A DNA stretch of 64,000 bases, taken from the NCBI RefSeq assembly GCF_003865345.1, contig NZ_RMVE01000002.1, forward strand, positions 62,001 through 126,000. The letters run 5' to 3'. Shown here piece by piece: positions 55,258 through 64,000 of this stretch; position 1 is the first letter of the stretch, and each line of letters begins with the position of its first letter. A program made the translations under genes and the position numbers. This DNA is from Nonlabens xiamenensis (GTDB lineage Bacteria; Bacteroidota; Bacteroidia; Flavobacteriales; Flavobacteriaceae). The notes beneath the pieces are model-generated. The model did no database searches, was not told the origin of the DNA, and saw only the letters and a program-made list of their open reading frames with translations.

Positions 55258-56835
55258 CTATCGGAACAAAATTTTCCAGGTCTTTTGCAATTGAGGAATA
55301 CGGCACAAATAAATCCCTGCGCTCAGAGCCGGCAGATCAATCTGGCCTTTGTTGTCTAGCTTTTTTTGAAGTATTTGTTGACCTTGAAGGTTATACAATA
55401 GAAGATCATAGGCATTTTCGCCTTGAGCGAAATCATAAAACAACCGGTTCTCCAGCACGTAAATATGATCAGATATACTCGTACTATTTTCTGAAAGAGT
55501 TATAAAAGCATTTCCAAAGTCTGGTATGCCATATCCTAATTGTTGATCTGGAGTGAGAAATTGATCCGCGCTTTCCCTTACGGCTTGTCTGATCTGATCT
55601 GGAATTAAAGATGGGTAGGCTTGCATGAGGCAAGCTATAGACCCACTGATGAGCGGAGCACTGAAAGAGGTACCACTTGAACTAACGAGGTTACCGCTTT
55701 CATCAATACTAGCTGTTCCACCGCCCTGAGCCATGACTTCAGGACGCAAACGGTTATCTGCCGTCGGGCCTATACTGGAAAAGGAAGACCTACTGCTATT
55801 GGAATTAACAGATCCGATGGCTATTGCTCCTAGAGCATCTGCTGGAGCCGCAACGTAAGGATGCGAACTGCTATTTCCAGAGTTTCCGGCACTTACCACC
55901 ACCATCATACCTTTTTCAGAGGCTGTATTGGCTCCTAAGGAAATAAAGGCCGTTTGACCGTTCATATCTTGGTAATTCAGGCTTTCTGCGTTATTGTCAA
56001 AATTCAAATATCCCAAAGAAACATTGATAACATCTACTCCCAAGGAATCAGCTCGCTCGGCGGCTTGCACCCAATAAGACATTTCGGCTGGTGTCTCTTG
56101 AGCTGCTTCTTCGGTTCTGTATAAAAGATATTGCGCATCTGGGGCTGAACCTTCAAAGTTGCCAGGGTCATTTCCTGCCATCACACTCAGCACCCTGGAC
56201 CCGTGAAAATGATCATCATAAATTTGATTGTTTTTATCCACAAAATCCCAGCCGCCAGCCAATCCATTGTTATTCCGTAATTGGGCAAAACCTGGATTCT
56301 GATCCACGTTAGGAAAGCCAGAGTCTGTAACGGCAATCAACATACCACTACCTGTATGACCGAGGTTGTGTAGATGATCCAGTCCGAGCATCTCGATTTG
56401 ATTACGGGCGGTACCATAGGACAGTGGAGTAGTTACCGTTCTGTGTAATTTATCTACCTGTTGCATTTGGACAGCTTTTGTCGGGTCGAAATATTGAATA
56501 CCCGACACAAAAGTCAACTGAGCCAGTGCATCAATATCCAGCGGATTCCCGCTTACATGTACACAGTTGAACCATTTGGACTGCGCTTTATAAGCTATTC
56601 CAGGCTGAATTTTCACCTGATTGACATAAGACTGATTCATCGGTACATCTCTAAAGTCAATAGGTATACCATGCCTGTTTTTACGGTCCAAAGCACGTTG
56701 TGTCATGATTTGCAGTGGCTGTGCGAGCAATGAGGCCACATTGGGTTTATCATTGAAATAAACCAAGGCATGAAAATCCTGAGCCATAAGGGAGTGACTT
56801 ACACACAAGATCATAAACATTCCTAATAGTCTCAT
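55258..56835 (-). CDS. S8 family subtilisin-like protease with T9SS C-terminal sorting domain
   Basis: 525 residues from the ATG at 56835, which begins the signal peptide (LLGMFMILCVSHSLMAQ). Catalytic triad: Asp in MLIAVTDSGFPNV, His in DDHFHGSRVLSVMAG and Ser in SSGTSFSAPLISGSIA; oxyanion Asn region VVSAGNSGN. Residues after about 450 form the type A sorting domain (ENRLFYDFAQGENAYDLLLYNLQGQQILQKKL, LPALSAGIYLCRI), so the protease is exported and likely attached to the cell surface by T9SS. Follows mnmA with a short spacer; likely separate function. Confidence 0.93.
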   Translation of the reverse strand: MRLLGMFMILCVSHSLMAQDFHALVYFNDKPNVASLLAQPLQIMTQRALDRKNRHGIPIDFRDVPMNQSYVNQVKIQPGIAYKAQSKWFNCVHVSGNPLDIDALAQLTFVSGIQYFDPTKAVQMQQVDKLHRTVTTPLSYGTARNQIEMLGLDHLHNLGHTGSGMLIAVTDSGFPNVDQNPGFAQLRNNNGLAGGWDFVDKNNQIYDDHFHGSRVLSVMAGNDPGNFEGSAPDAQYLLYRTEEAAQETPAEMSYWVQAAERADSLGVDVINVSLGYLNFDNNAESLNYQDMNGQTAFISLGANTASEKGMMVVVSAGNSGNSSSHPYVAAPADALGAIAIGSVNSNSSRSSFSSIGPTADNRLRPEVMAQGGGTASIDESGNLVSSSGTSFSAPLISGSIACLMQAYPSLIPDQIRQAVRESADQFLTPDQQLGYGIPDFGNAFITLSENSTSISDHIYVLENRLFYDFAQGENAYDLLLYNLQGQQILQKKLDNKGQIDLPALSAGIYLCRIPQLQKTWKILFR

Positions 56836-56845
56836 GAATTGCAAT

Positions 56846-58042
56846 TTAAGCAATTACGCCAGATCCCAAACATTCCTCATGTAGATACCAAGCGACAAAT
56901 TGACCTGGAGAAATAGCACTTTGCTCTTGTTCAAAAATGACATATAATCCAGTTTCAACCCTATGAATTACAGCTGATACGAGTTGCTGACGGTACCTAA
57001 TCCTGGCCTGTACTTTCATTTCATTTCCCACCGCTAAGGCCAAATCTTCTCTGATCCAATGCACTTCGCTCTCATCCACAAACAAGCCCCTGCGATACAG
57101 TCCAGGGTGGCTTTTGCCCTGTCCTACATAAATAGTATTCGTGTCGACATCGGTCTCTATGACGAATAAAGGTTCAGGCGTACCTCCTACGGCCAAGCCT
57201 TTGCGTTGTCCTCTGGTAAAATAATGAGCACCTTGATGCGTACCTACTTTTTTTCCTTCAGAAGCTTGGTAAGTTCGCTTTCGCGAAAGCGAAGATAACT
57301 CGCCAGTCAAAGTCCTACCCTGAAGGCTAACCGGCTCCCGTAACTTTTCAAGGCTCACTTCCGGACTGATTTCTATAATGTCCCCGATTTTAGGCTTCAG
57401 TTGCTGCTGTAAAAAATCAGGTAGTCTTACTTTCCCGATAAAACATAAACCTTGTGAGTCTTTTTTTCCAGCAGTGATCAAACCTTGTTCAGCCGCGATT
57501 TCCCTTACCTCGGGTTTTTGAAGGTGGCCGATGGGAAAAAGTGTCTTGGCCAGTTGATCTTGAGAGACCTGACAAAGAAAGTAACTCTGGTCTTTATTGG
57601 GATCTGCGCCAGAAATTAAATGGTGAACCTCCTGTCCTTCAATAATACTTGTAGATTTCTGGCAATAGTGTCCAGTAGCCACAAAGTCAGCTCCCAGGTC
57701 TAAGGCGATGTCCATAAATACATCAAACTTAATTTCACGGTTACAGAGCACATCAGGGTTGGGTGTTCGTCCTTTGGCATATTCGTCAAACATATAATCG
57801 ACGATTCGGTCCTTATATTGGGCACTAAGATCAACGGTTTGGAAGGGAATACCCAATTTGTCGGCCACCAACATAGCGTCATTGGAGTCCTCCAGCCACG
57901 GACATTCATCACTAATGGTCACCGAATCATCGTGCCAATTCTTCATAAAAAGACCGATCACTTCGTGTCCCTGCGTTTTGAGCAGGTATGCAGCTACGCT
58001 GGAATCAACGCCTCCAGAAAGCCCTACCACAACTTTTGCCAT
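56846..58042 (-). CDS. mnmA: tRNA-specific 2-thiouridylase MnmA
   Basis: 398 residues from the ATG at 58042 (the longer reading to 58126 lacks homology). Thiolates U34 of Lys, Glu and Gln tRNAs. PP-loop [18 protein letters not shown], nucleophile Cys100 in [12 protein letters not shown], second Cys200 in [15 protein letters not shown], and [21 protein letters not shown] are present. An in-frame palindrome (57274-57293) adds SSLSRKRTY at about residues 250-258, just before the [15 protein letters not shown] segment, apparently a tolerated loop insertion. The stop lies 10 bp before the S8 protease start. Confidence 0.96.
   Translation of the reverse strand: MAKVVVGLSGGVDSSVAAYLLKTQGHEVIGLFMKNWHDDSVTISDECPWLEDSNDAMLVADKLGIPFQTVDLSAQYKDRIVDYMFDEYAKGRTPNPDVLCNREIKFDVFMDIALDLGADFVATGHYCQKSTSIIEGQEVHHLISGADPNKDQSYFLCQVSQDQLAKTLFPIGHLQKPEVREIAAEQGLITAGKKDSQGLCFIGKVRLPDFLQQQLKPKIGDIIEISPEVSLEKLREPVSLQGRTLTGELSSLSRKRTYQASEGKKVGTHQGAHYFTRGQRKGLAVGGTPEPLFVIETDVDTNTIYVGQGKSHPGLYRRGLFVDESEVHWIREDLALAVGNEMKVQARIRYRQQLVSAVIHRVETGLYVIFEQEQSAISPGQFVAWYLHEECLGSGVIA
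57274..57293. repeat. Dispersed palindrome copy 11 (20 bp, within mnmA)
   Basis: TTCGCTTTCGCGAAAGCGAA, perfect, read on the minus strand as LSRKR. Confidence 0.9.
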
Positions 58043-58206
58043 GGTGCAAAAATACGATTTCGCCAGTTGAATTATAATTTGGTGCAATTCGATTTTATCT
58101 ATGGGACCACCTTTTCCGACTATCATGATTTGGACGAGATAAGCATACTAAGCCCGCGGATTTTTTCGTTTATTTGTAGGGCTATAAAGAAAAAGAAAGC
58201 TTATCC

Positions 58207-59178
58207 ATGAAAAAATTCCTATTAATATTTTCCTGTCTTGTTGTTACGCTGTGTTTATTCTCTTGTGAAGATGCAGATGACAACGGCAATTTGCTGCCCA
58301 GCGACAACATGGCTTATGATATTATAGCCGAGGATCCCAACTTGAGTGTGCTGAAGGAAGTATTGGATTTGACGGGACTAGACGCTACCCTGGACAACCC
58401 GAATCAGTTAACGGTTTTTGCGCCTACCAATGCTGCTTTCAATCAATTCTTGACGGCAAATGGTTATGCCACAATACAGGAAGTCCCGATTGGAATGTTA
58501 CGAGACATATTAAGGTATCACCAATTGAATGGTGTTTTTACCACTGAACTTCTCACTACTGGATTCGTTAAAACCTTGGGCACGGATGGACAGGGCGAAC
58601 TCATGGATTTGTATTTTGCCTCTGACGCAGGTATAACTCTTAATGGCTATGCTACTGTAGATCCACAAAACAATGACATAACCGTAGATAACGGAGTGAT
58701 TCACTTGTTAGATGCAGTGTTAGAACTTCCTACGCTGGATCAGTTTGTAGCAGCCAATGCTACAGAGTTTTCCAATTTGAATACGGCTTTAGTACAACAA
58801 GGGCTAGATAATAGCCTGGCCACCACGGATGGAAGCATGCAGGGGCCATTTACCCTCTTTGCTCCTACAAATGATGCTTTTCAGGCATTGATAGACGAGG
58901 ATCCGATGGACGGATTAAACAGTATTCAAGATGTACTTGACCTCACCACACTTACCGATATATTACTATACCATGTCAAACCTAGTCCAAGACTGCGCTC
59001 TTCTGACATTACCGATGGAATTATTATTGATCCCATCGCTCCGGGTACGTTTCTAATAAATACTTCAACCGGGACTGTAATAACAGATGCCAGCGGTAGG
59101 GCCATTAATATCACCTCAACTGACGTGACTGCCAGTAATGGAATATTACACTATATTGATTTGGTGATGCTTCCCTAA
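58207..59178 (+). CDS. Fasciclin (FAS1) domain lipoprotein, copy A
   Basis: 323 residues. Lipoprotein signal (LLIFSCLVVTLCLFSC). Two FAS1 domains, about residues 45-180 and 185-320; each has the H1 motif (LTVFAPTNAAFNQFL; FTLFAPTNDAFQALI), the YH motif (ILRYHQLNG; ILLYHVKPS) and a DNGVIHLLDAVL-type end. FAS1 proteins mediate adhesion or matrix binding on the cell surface. A paralogue follows 261 bp downstream in the same direction. Confidence 0.93.
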   Translation: MKKFLLIFSCLVVTLCLFSCEDADDNGNLLPSDNMAYDIIAEDPNLSVLKEVLDLTGLDATLDNPNQLTVFAPTNAAFNQFLTANGYATIQEVPIGMLRDILRYHQLNGVFTTELLTTGFVKTLGTDGQGELMDLYFASDAGITLNGYATVDPQNNDITVDNGVIHLLDAVLELPTLDQFVAANATEFSNLNTALVQQGLDNSLATTDGSMQGPFTLFAPTNDAFQALIDEDPMDGLNSIQDVLDLTTLTDILLYHVKPSPRLRSSDITDGIIIDPIAPGTFLINTSTGTVITDASGRAINITSTDVTASNGILHYIDLVMLP

Positions 59179-59439
59179 TCAAAGAATCATTTCTATACGC
59201 GACCTGGTTGACCATGATACATTTCACGCTCCAATTCACAGGCCGCTTTCAATCGAATCATTACGGGTTTTAAGTTCATCAAAAATCCAACAGACAGGAT
59301 ATGTTATTTATTTAACTCCCTCAGCGCCAGTTGCTAAATAAAGGTTAAATTTAACAGATGTTCATTTCATTTAACTTAAAGTTAGACAGGTAAAGCTTAT
59401 TCATTTTGTTTATTTACATCAATAAAAAAAATAACCGTT

Positions 59440-60417
59440 ATGAAAAAGTTAATCAAATTTCCCCTATTTATCCTGCTCCTCACTCTGAGCGGAAGTATTT
59501 TGTCATGTGACAGTGATGATGATTTTACATCTCCAGATCCAGGAAACTCTGCCTATGATCTAACCCAAACCAATGCCAATTTTTCAATACTAGGTCAAGC
59601 CATTGATGCAGCTGGATTGCGTACAACATTAGACGGTAGTGGAAACTTTACAGTTTTTGCTCCTACAAATGCAGCTTTTCAGGCGTTTTTAAGTGACAAT
59701 AACTTTGCCAGTTTAAATGACGTTCCAGTAGATGTGTTGAGAAACACTCTATTAAATCATGTGTTGGATACTGAAGTTCGCAGCACGATGTTGACACAAG
59801 GATACGTAAAAACTTCTGCTACGGATGCTGACGGAAACAATCTTGATGCCTTTATCAACCTTCAAAATGGAGTCACCGTGAATTCATCTGAGGTAGATAC
59901 CAATCAGGTTGATATTGATGTAGACAATGGTGTAGTCCATGTTGTAAATGATGTAATTGCCCTGCCTACAGTAGTTGATCTTGCTGTTGCAAATCCTAAT
60001 TTTGGGAACTTGGTTACCGCAGTAACCCAAGAAAATTTAGCCGGTGCATTAGCAGAAACAAGTACAAGTGCTGCTATCCCAGCTCCTTTTACTGTTTTTG
60101 CGCCAACTAACGCTTCATTTCAAAATTTAATTGCTGCAGATCCTAACGATGGACTCAACAATATCAATGATGTATTGGCATTGCCTAACTTGTCTGATAT
60201 TCTATTGTATCATGTCGTAAGTGGTGCTGCAGTTAGAGCAGAAGATATCATGGATGGACAAACTGTTGATCCTATTACTCAAGGAACCTTTACCATTTCA
60301 ACCAGTAACGGAGTAGTCATTACTGATGGAACTGGAACTGAAACTACTGTTGTGGCTACTAATGTAACCGCCATCAATGGTGTAATTCACGCTATTGACT
60401 TTGTCCTTAGACCCTAA
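59440..60417 (+). CDS. Fasciclin (FAS1) domain lipoprotein, copy B
   Basis: 325 residues with a lipoprotein signal (LFILLLTLSGSILSC) and an acidic DSDDDF stretch after the Cys, possibly a surface-export signal. Two FAS1 domains again: NFTVFAPTNAAFQAFL ... DNGVVHVVNDVIALP and PFTVFAPTNASFQNLI ... LLYHVVSGAAVRAEDIMDG ... NGVIHAIDFVL. Clearly a tandem duplicate of the gene at 58207 but considerably diverged. A terminator follows. Confidence 0.93.
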   Translation: MKKLIKFPLFILLLTLSGSILSCDSDDDFTSPDPGNSAYDLTQTNANFSILGQAIDAAGLRTTLDGSGNFTVFAPTNAAFQAFLSDNNFASLNDVPVDVLRNTLLNHVLDTEVRSTMLTQGYVKTSATDADGNNLDAFINLQNGVTVNSSEVDTNQVDIDVDNGVVHVVNDVIALPTVVDLAVANPNFGNLVTAVTQENLAGALAETSTSAAIPAPFTVFAPTNASFQNLIAADPNDGLNNINDVLALPNLSDILLYHVVSGAAVRAEDIMDGQTVDPITQGTFTISTSNGVVITDGTGTETTVVATNVTAINGVIHAIDFVLRP

Positions 60418-60443
60418 CATTGGATAAATTTCATTTTAATTTT

Positions 60444-60475
60444 ACAGTCCCGTCATTGACGGGACTGTTGTTTTT
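60444..60475 (+). terminator. Intrinsic terminator after the fasciclin genes
   Basis: ACAGTCCCGTC pairs with GACGGGACTGT around an ATT loop, followed by a T-rich tail. Confidence 0.9.
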
Positions 60476-60511
60476 ATGCCCTATCTTCATCCTTTACAAT
60501 CAAACCTGTCA

Positions 60512-60973
60512 ATGGATACCATGTCTGAGCTTAAAAACAAGATTCATTTACATTGCCTGCAGTTGCTCGATGAGCGGTTATCTCAGATCAAGAATAGCTT
60601 GAACGAATTAATGAAGGCCAAAACCAATGAGACAAAAAGTAGTGCAGGTGACAAGTACGAGACTGGGCGTGCAATGATCCATCAGGAAGAAGAAATGCTG
60701 TTGAGGCAACAAGCGTCGGCAAAAGCAGAATTGGCCAGGTTTCAGCAACTGAAGCCCTTGGCAAAGAACGATCGTGTCGTTGATGGCGCATTAGTCCATT
60801 TATCCAAGGGATATTTTTATATCAGCGCTGGATGGGGGAAATTACAAATTCCTGAGATGAATTGTTTTGCCATTTCTATTCAGTCCCCTTTGGGCCAACT
60901 CATTGCTCATAAATCAGCCCAAGAAACTTTCAATTGGAATGGGCAAGAAGAAAAAATACTTGAAATCTGCTAA
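60512..60973 (+). CDS. GreA/GreB C-terminal-like small protein
   Basis: About 154 residues from the ATG at 60512; an upstream ATG (60476) lies in the terminator tail and is unlikely. N-terminal helices carry the strongly charged MKAKTNETKSSAGDKYETGRAMIHQEEEMLLRQQ, and the C-terminal half VVDGALVHLSKGYFYISAGWGKLQI...FAISIQSPLGQLIAHKSAQETFNW resembles the FKBP-like C-terminal domain of GreA/GreB. Such proteins in Flavobacteriaceae are often mislabelled 3-oxoacyl-ACP synthase, as I recall. Cytoplasmic; possible RNA polymerase-interacting factor. Ends 3 bp before the DUF1569 gene. Confidence 0.75.
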   Translation: MDTMSELKNKIHLHCLQLLDERLSQIKNSLNELMKAKTNETKSSAGDKYETGRAMIHQEEEMLLRQQASAKAELARFQQLKPLAKNDRVVDGALVHLSKGYFYISAGWGKLQIPEMNCFAISIQSPLGQLIAHKSAQETFNWNGQEEKILEIC

Positions 60974-60976
60974 CCG

Positions 60977-61450
60977 ATGATGATGTCCACACCCTTGCAA
61001 CGAGAATTAAAAGATTTAAAAAATGAAGTACTGGAAGGAAACCTAAAGGTGGAGCAGGTATCCCAGCAGGACATTTACTGGCATATCCAACATAGCCTAA
61101 AAGTTTTGGAAGGAATTATTCAGATGATGACCGAATCTCAACCAATTGATTATGCACCGCGTCGCAGTATCTTAAAATGGATCATCATGACTACCGGTTG
61201 GATTCCTAGAGGAAAAGGTAGAGCCCCAAAACCAACTGTGCCTAAGAAATTAATGAGTAAAGAAGAACTTCTTAAGCTTTGGAATGCAGTAGATGATTCA
61301 GTGTCCAGTCTTTCTCATTTACCAGATGACGCCCATTTTAAGCATCCCTTGTTTGGCTCCATGAAAAAGCTAAAGGCCATTAAATTTATGGGTATTCACA
61401 CCCATCATCATTTAAAAATCATAAGAGACATCCGAAAGGCTTCTCTATAA
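60977..61450 (+). CDS. DUF1569 / DinB-superfamily protein
   Basis: 157 residues, helical bundle. Conserved His positions for a DinB-type metal site are visible in IYWHIQHSLKVLEGIIQMM and in GIHTHHHLKIIRDI near the C-terminus. The family includes thiol- or metal-dependent enzymes of unknown substrate. Directly follows the GreA-like gene (3 bp), likely cotranscribed. Confidence 0.82.
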   Translation: MMMSTPLQRELKDLKNEVLEGNLKVEQVSQQDIYWHIQHSLKVLEGIIQMMTESQPIDYAPRRSILKWIIMTTGWIPRGKGRAPKPTVPKKLMSKEELLKLWNAVDDSVSSLSHLPDDAHFKHPLFGSMKKLKAIKFMGIHTHHHLKIIRDIRKASL

Positions 61451-61505
61451 TTGTTTCCTGCCAATCCAATCAAGAGTATTTCAAATGTCCTTTAATCAGC
61501 TAGGA

Positions 61506-61952
61506 TCAATAATTTTGTCTGGGAGGTAATTGACCAAACTGCTCCTTGACATGTGGCTTGTTCAAGTCAATTAAAGTAAAAATCCCCAGCAAAATTCCTA
61601 AGATTCCGGTCAGGCAGCTAACAATCGCCATGGCAAATATGAAGGTATAATGGCTGCGTTCTTTGATATACTTGCGCACCATGAAATGTAGGATGGCTAG
61701 TGTGACACAAACAACAATTCCAACCACTCCGATGGTGACAAAAATCATCCCAAAGTCCGTAGGCATTCCTGAACCTTCAACATGAGGGAAACTTGTAACC
61801 ATAGTTCCCATTGCTGCGTAAATCAAGAAAAAGAACGAAACTAACAAAGTCAAAATTCCCTTTACTAAAAAGAGCGTGCCTAACGTATCCAGATTATCGG
61901 TTGGCGGATAATAATAGGACTTTGGCGCTGAATCTGGAGTAGTTTCATTCAT
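61506..61952 (-). CDS. Four-helix membrane protein of unknown function
   Basis: 148 residues. Pro-rich cytoplasmic N-terminus (SAPKSYYYPPTDN) followed by four hydrophobic segments (LFLVKGILTLLVSFFFLIYAAMG, FGMIFVTIGVVGIVVCVTLAILHFM, YTFIFAMAIVSCLTGILGILLGIFTLI). Layout is like DUF4064/DUF4870-type small membrane proteins, but no family is certain. Divergent from rluF. Confidence 0.7.
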   Translation of the reverse strand: MNETTPDSAPKSYYYPPTDNLDTLGTLFLVKGILTLLVSFFFLIYAAMGTMVTSFPHVEGSGMPTDFGMIFVTIGVVGIVVCVTLAILHFMVRKYIKERSHYTFIFAMAIVSCLTGILGILLGIFTLIDLNKPHVKEQFGQLPPRQNY

Positions 61953-62110
61953 GGTAATACAATTTTATAAGTTGATTGATAACACTTGATGTGTAGCACA
62001 AAAATAGTTTTTGTTACAAGATTTGACTGTGAATTGGAGTTTGAAAACAAATTGGATCATCATTGACTTTTTCAAAAACTGGATAACTTCAAGATTCTAG
62101 GCAATCCTGC

Positions 62111-62118
62111 TACCTTTG
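62111..62118 (+). promoter_or_regulatory. Probable rluF -7 box, leaderless type
   Basis: TACCTTTG, identical to the purM box, four bases before the ATG at 62123. No clear -33 element. Confidence 0.5.
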
Positions 62119-62122
62119 CAAC

Positions 62123-62851
62123 ATGGAAAATCAGGGAATACGCATCAACAAATATCTAAGTGAACAAGGGTTTTGTTCAAGACGCGCTGCCGATAAGTTG
62201 ATTGAACAAGAACGGGTAACCATCAACGGAAAAGTACCTGAAATGGGCACCAAGGTAATGCCTAATGATGAAGTGGCCGTCGATGGCGAAACCATCAGTA
62301 AAAAAAAGGAAAAGCCGGTCTATTTAGCCTTTAACAAACCTGTAGGTATCGTTTGTACTACTGATACCCGAGTAGAAAAAGACAATATCATTGACTACAT
62401 TAATTATCCAACCCGAATTTTTCCTATTGGTAGATTAGATAAAATGAGTGAGGGCTTGATCTTTTTAACCAATGACGGTGATATCGTCAATAAAATCCTG
62501 CGGGCCAGAAACAACCATGAAAAAGAGTATATAGTAACGGTAGATCGCAGTATTACCGCACGCTTTATACAACGCATGTCTAGCGGAATACCTATTTTGG
62601 ACACCGTCACCAGAGAATGCGAGGTAGAACAGATCGGTCGTAAAACTTTTAGGATAGTGTTGACGCAAGGATTAAATCGACAGATACGACGTATGTGTGA
62701 ATACCTGGATTATAGAGTGACCAAACTCAAACGCATCAGAATTATGAATGTGAGTTTGGATATCCCCCATGGGACCTACAGGGAGCTAACCACTGAAGAA
62801 TTAAATGAGTTGCGCAGACTTACCGACGACAGTGCCAAAACCTATGACTAA
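62123..62851 (+). CDS. rluF: 23S rRNA pseudouridine synthase, RluF/RluB family
   Basis: 242 residues. N-terminal S4 RNA-binding domain (IRINKYLSEQGFCSRRAADKLIEQERVTING) and a RsuA-type synthase domain. Catalytic Asp in IGRLDKMSEGLIFLTNDGD; YLAFNKPVGIVCTT and LTQGLNRQIRRMCEYLDYRVTKLKRIRIMN are diagnostic. RluF modifies U2604 (and tRNA-Tyr U35) in E. coli. Sequence is closer to RluF than RluB, but that split is a judgement. Confidence 0.93.
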   Translation: MENQGIRINKYLSEQGFCSRRAADKLIEQERVTINGKVPEMGTKVMPNDEVAVDGETISKKKEKPVYLAFNKPVGIVCTTDTRVEKDNIIDYINYPTRIFPIGRLDKMSEGLIFLTNDGDIVNKILRARNNHEKEYIVTVDRSITARFIQRMSSGIPILDTVTRECEVEQIGRKTFRIVLTQGLNRQIRRMCEYLDYRVTKLKRIRIMNVSLDIPHGTYRELTTEELNELRRLTDDSAKTYD

Positions 62852-62877
62852 AACAAAGGAGTAGAATGCGCTAATGG

Positions 62878-64000
62878 CTAATCCAAATTCTCAGGGACTG
62901 TTGCCAGGCTGTTGAAAAGCGCCACTTTCGCTCCAAAGAGCTTCATCATGACCTCTAGTTGTTTTAAGCTGTTTTCGATCAGTTTAGATTCCCTGGAATT
63001 AATAAGAAACAGAGAGCTGTCCCCCAATTCAAATTTACGTTCTTCGGCGATGAGCATCAATTGAGAATCATCAACTATTTCGTCTGAAATCTCCAGCTGT
63101 ACTTGATAAGAATCAATCTCATTGAAGACGGCTTTGATTTTGTTTTCAATCGCCAGGGAAGTAGCCAGAATATCGTATTCAGCGTCTCGCAATTTTATTT
63201 TGGCCAATTGAAGATCTCCTCTTTCCTTTCTCAAAAATAAGGGCATAGAAAAATTAAGTCCAGCCTTGTAATTGTCCAAATTAAAGGAATTGCTTTGGTC
63301 CCATTCAGGTGAAATAGCATCATATCTCGCTTCAATTTTAGGCAGTAATTTATTGGCCTTAAGTTGGCGATCCACCTCCAATTGGTCCATTTTTAATTGG
63401 AGTGCCAGAATTTTAGGATGGTTCTCCACATTAAAAAGATCCAGGGATTGTCCCATAATTTCTAAAGCCGCGTCTATTTCATCTGCAAGGTTTTCCTGCG
63501 GATAAACCTGACTGGCCAATTCCACAGGTACACCATCGAGCCATAAGTAATTGGCTAGTTCAAGTTTTTTCTTAACAAACATAATTCTCGCCTGCTCAGC
63601 ACCCAATAACCTTGATTTAACCGCTATCCTCGCTTCTACACTATCTATGACAGCCTTGTCTCCAGTTTCTACTCCCAATTTCACTCCTCTCAATCGTTCC
63701 CTGGCATTTTCAAGAATATCTGTATACAACACCTGCTCCTGAGCCGCCCGCCACCATTCAAAATAGACCTGGGTGGCATCGGTGAGTATGGCATTGACCA
63801 ATAGATCACGTTCAGATTGGGTTTGTTGACGGAAAAATTTTGCTTTACGCAAGGTCGCCATACGCTCGTTAATCCACAGTCCTTGCCCTAGTTGGACACC
63901 GACTCCAACACTGTAAAGTCCGTCTTCAGGAACGGTGAGTGATGGATCTAGAAATTCACCTTCATTGCGTTCTGCACCCGCTTTGAATTCGACACCGTAC
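62878..64000 (-). CDS. TolC family outer-membrane efflux protein, C-terminal part (runs off the right edge)
   Basis: At least 374 residues on the minus strand, open to base 64000 (YGVEFKAGAERNEGEF... continues upstream of the internal Met at 63861). Long amphipathic coiled helices, RDLLVNAILTDATQVYFEWWRAAQEQVLYTDIL, EARIAVKSRLLGAEQARIMFVKKKLELANYLW and a second repeat (LDLFNVENHPKILALQLKMDQLEVDRQLKANKLLPKIEARYD), with LDNYKAGLNFSMPLFLRKERGDLQLAKIKLRDAEYDILA as the beta-barrel-flanking segment of an outer-membrane efflux trimer. Partners would be encoded beyond the window. The signal peptide is not visible. Confidence 0.88.
   Translation of the reverse strand, partial: YGVEFKAGAERNEGEFLDPSLTVPEDGLYSVGVGVQLGQGLWINERMATLRKAKFFRQQTQSERDLLVNAILTDATQVYFEWWRAAQEQVLYTDILENARERLRGVKLGVETGDKAVIDSVEARIAVKSRLLGAEQARIMFVKKKLELANYLWLDGVPVELASQVYPQENLADEIDAALEIMGQSLDLFNVENHPKILALQLKMDQLEVDRQLKANKLLPKIEARYDAISPEWDQSNSFNLDNYKAGLNFSMPLFLRKERGDLQLAKIKLRDAEYDILATSLAIENKIKAVFNEIDSYQVQLEISDEIVDDSQLMLIAEERKFELGDSSLFLINSRESKLIENSLKQLEVMMKLFGAKVALFNSLATVPENLD

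Overview
The window looks like chromosome from a marine-type member of the Flavobacteriaceae (Bacteroidota). Supporting signs are a type III glutamine synthetase, a SusC/SusD pair, two proteins with T9SS-like C-terminal sorting domains, many short-signal lipoproteins, promoters of the TTG/TTTG...TAnnTTTG type instead of sigma70 boxes, and an almost complete absence of Shine-Dalgarno sequences. The genus cannot be fixed from the sequence alone. No rRNA, tRNA, CRISPR array, insertion sequence or prophage was seen; gene order is compact and mostly housekeeping.

Layout. 1-7 kb: the N-terminal part of a UvrD-type helicase running off the left edge, an FMN-dependent glutamate-synthase-like membrane protein, an M1 aminopeptidase, and a methyltransferase/glycosyltransferase pair. 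7-13 kb: a small outer-membrane protein, a PafA-like alkaline phosphatase, an Mla-type ABC permease/ATPase pair, a DUF4349 protein, and an unrecognised two-gene membrane/lipoprotein cassette. 13-17 kb: a peroxide-defence set (AhpC-type peroxiredoxin, thioredoxin, DUF6952) followed by small lipoproteins. 17-25 kb: a six-gene minus-strand operon (SpoIIM-like, membrane protein, DUF4129, DUF4350, MoxR ATPase, DUF58), divergent from an RDD protein and a TRIC-type channel. 25-31 kb: two adjacent rhomboid proteases, MutL and an ABC-F protein. 31-37 kb: a thioredoxin-fold lipoprotein, a small transaldolase/fructose-6-phosphate aldolase, DUF421, a Ca/Na antiporter and GlnN. 37-46 kb: a secreted ELWxxDGT protein, SusC, SusD, a large lipoprotein and a dihaem cytochrome-c peroxidase, probably one surface uptake/redox locus. 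46-64 kb: purM, msrA-like, prfA, pyrF, RNA and small-molecule methyltransferases, a ZIP transporter, a PAQR protein, nitronate monooxygenase, a T9SS subtilase, mnmA, two fasciclin lipoproteins, a GreA-like small protein, DUF1569, rluF and the C-terminal part of a TolC family protein.

The most striking non-gene structure is a dispersed perfect palindrome with core CTTTCGCGAAAG (usually CGCTTTCGCGAAAGCG, up to 24 bp). Eleven copies occur in this window where chance predicts far fewer than one. Six lie within coding regions and five between genes. The core is open in all three frames (FRES, LSRKR, AFAKA) and is found in all three inside genes. Decayed copies are also present. One copy sits directly upstream of the ahpC -7 box. 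This repeat is the best candidate here for an undescribed system: a mobile miniature repeat, a DNA-uptake or chromosome-organising motif, or a regulator site.
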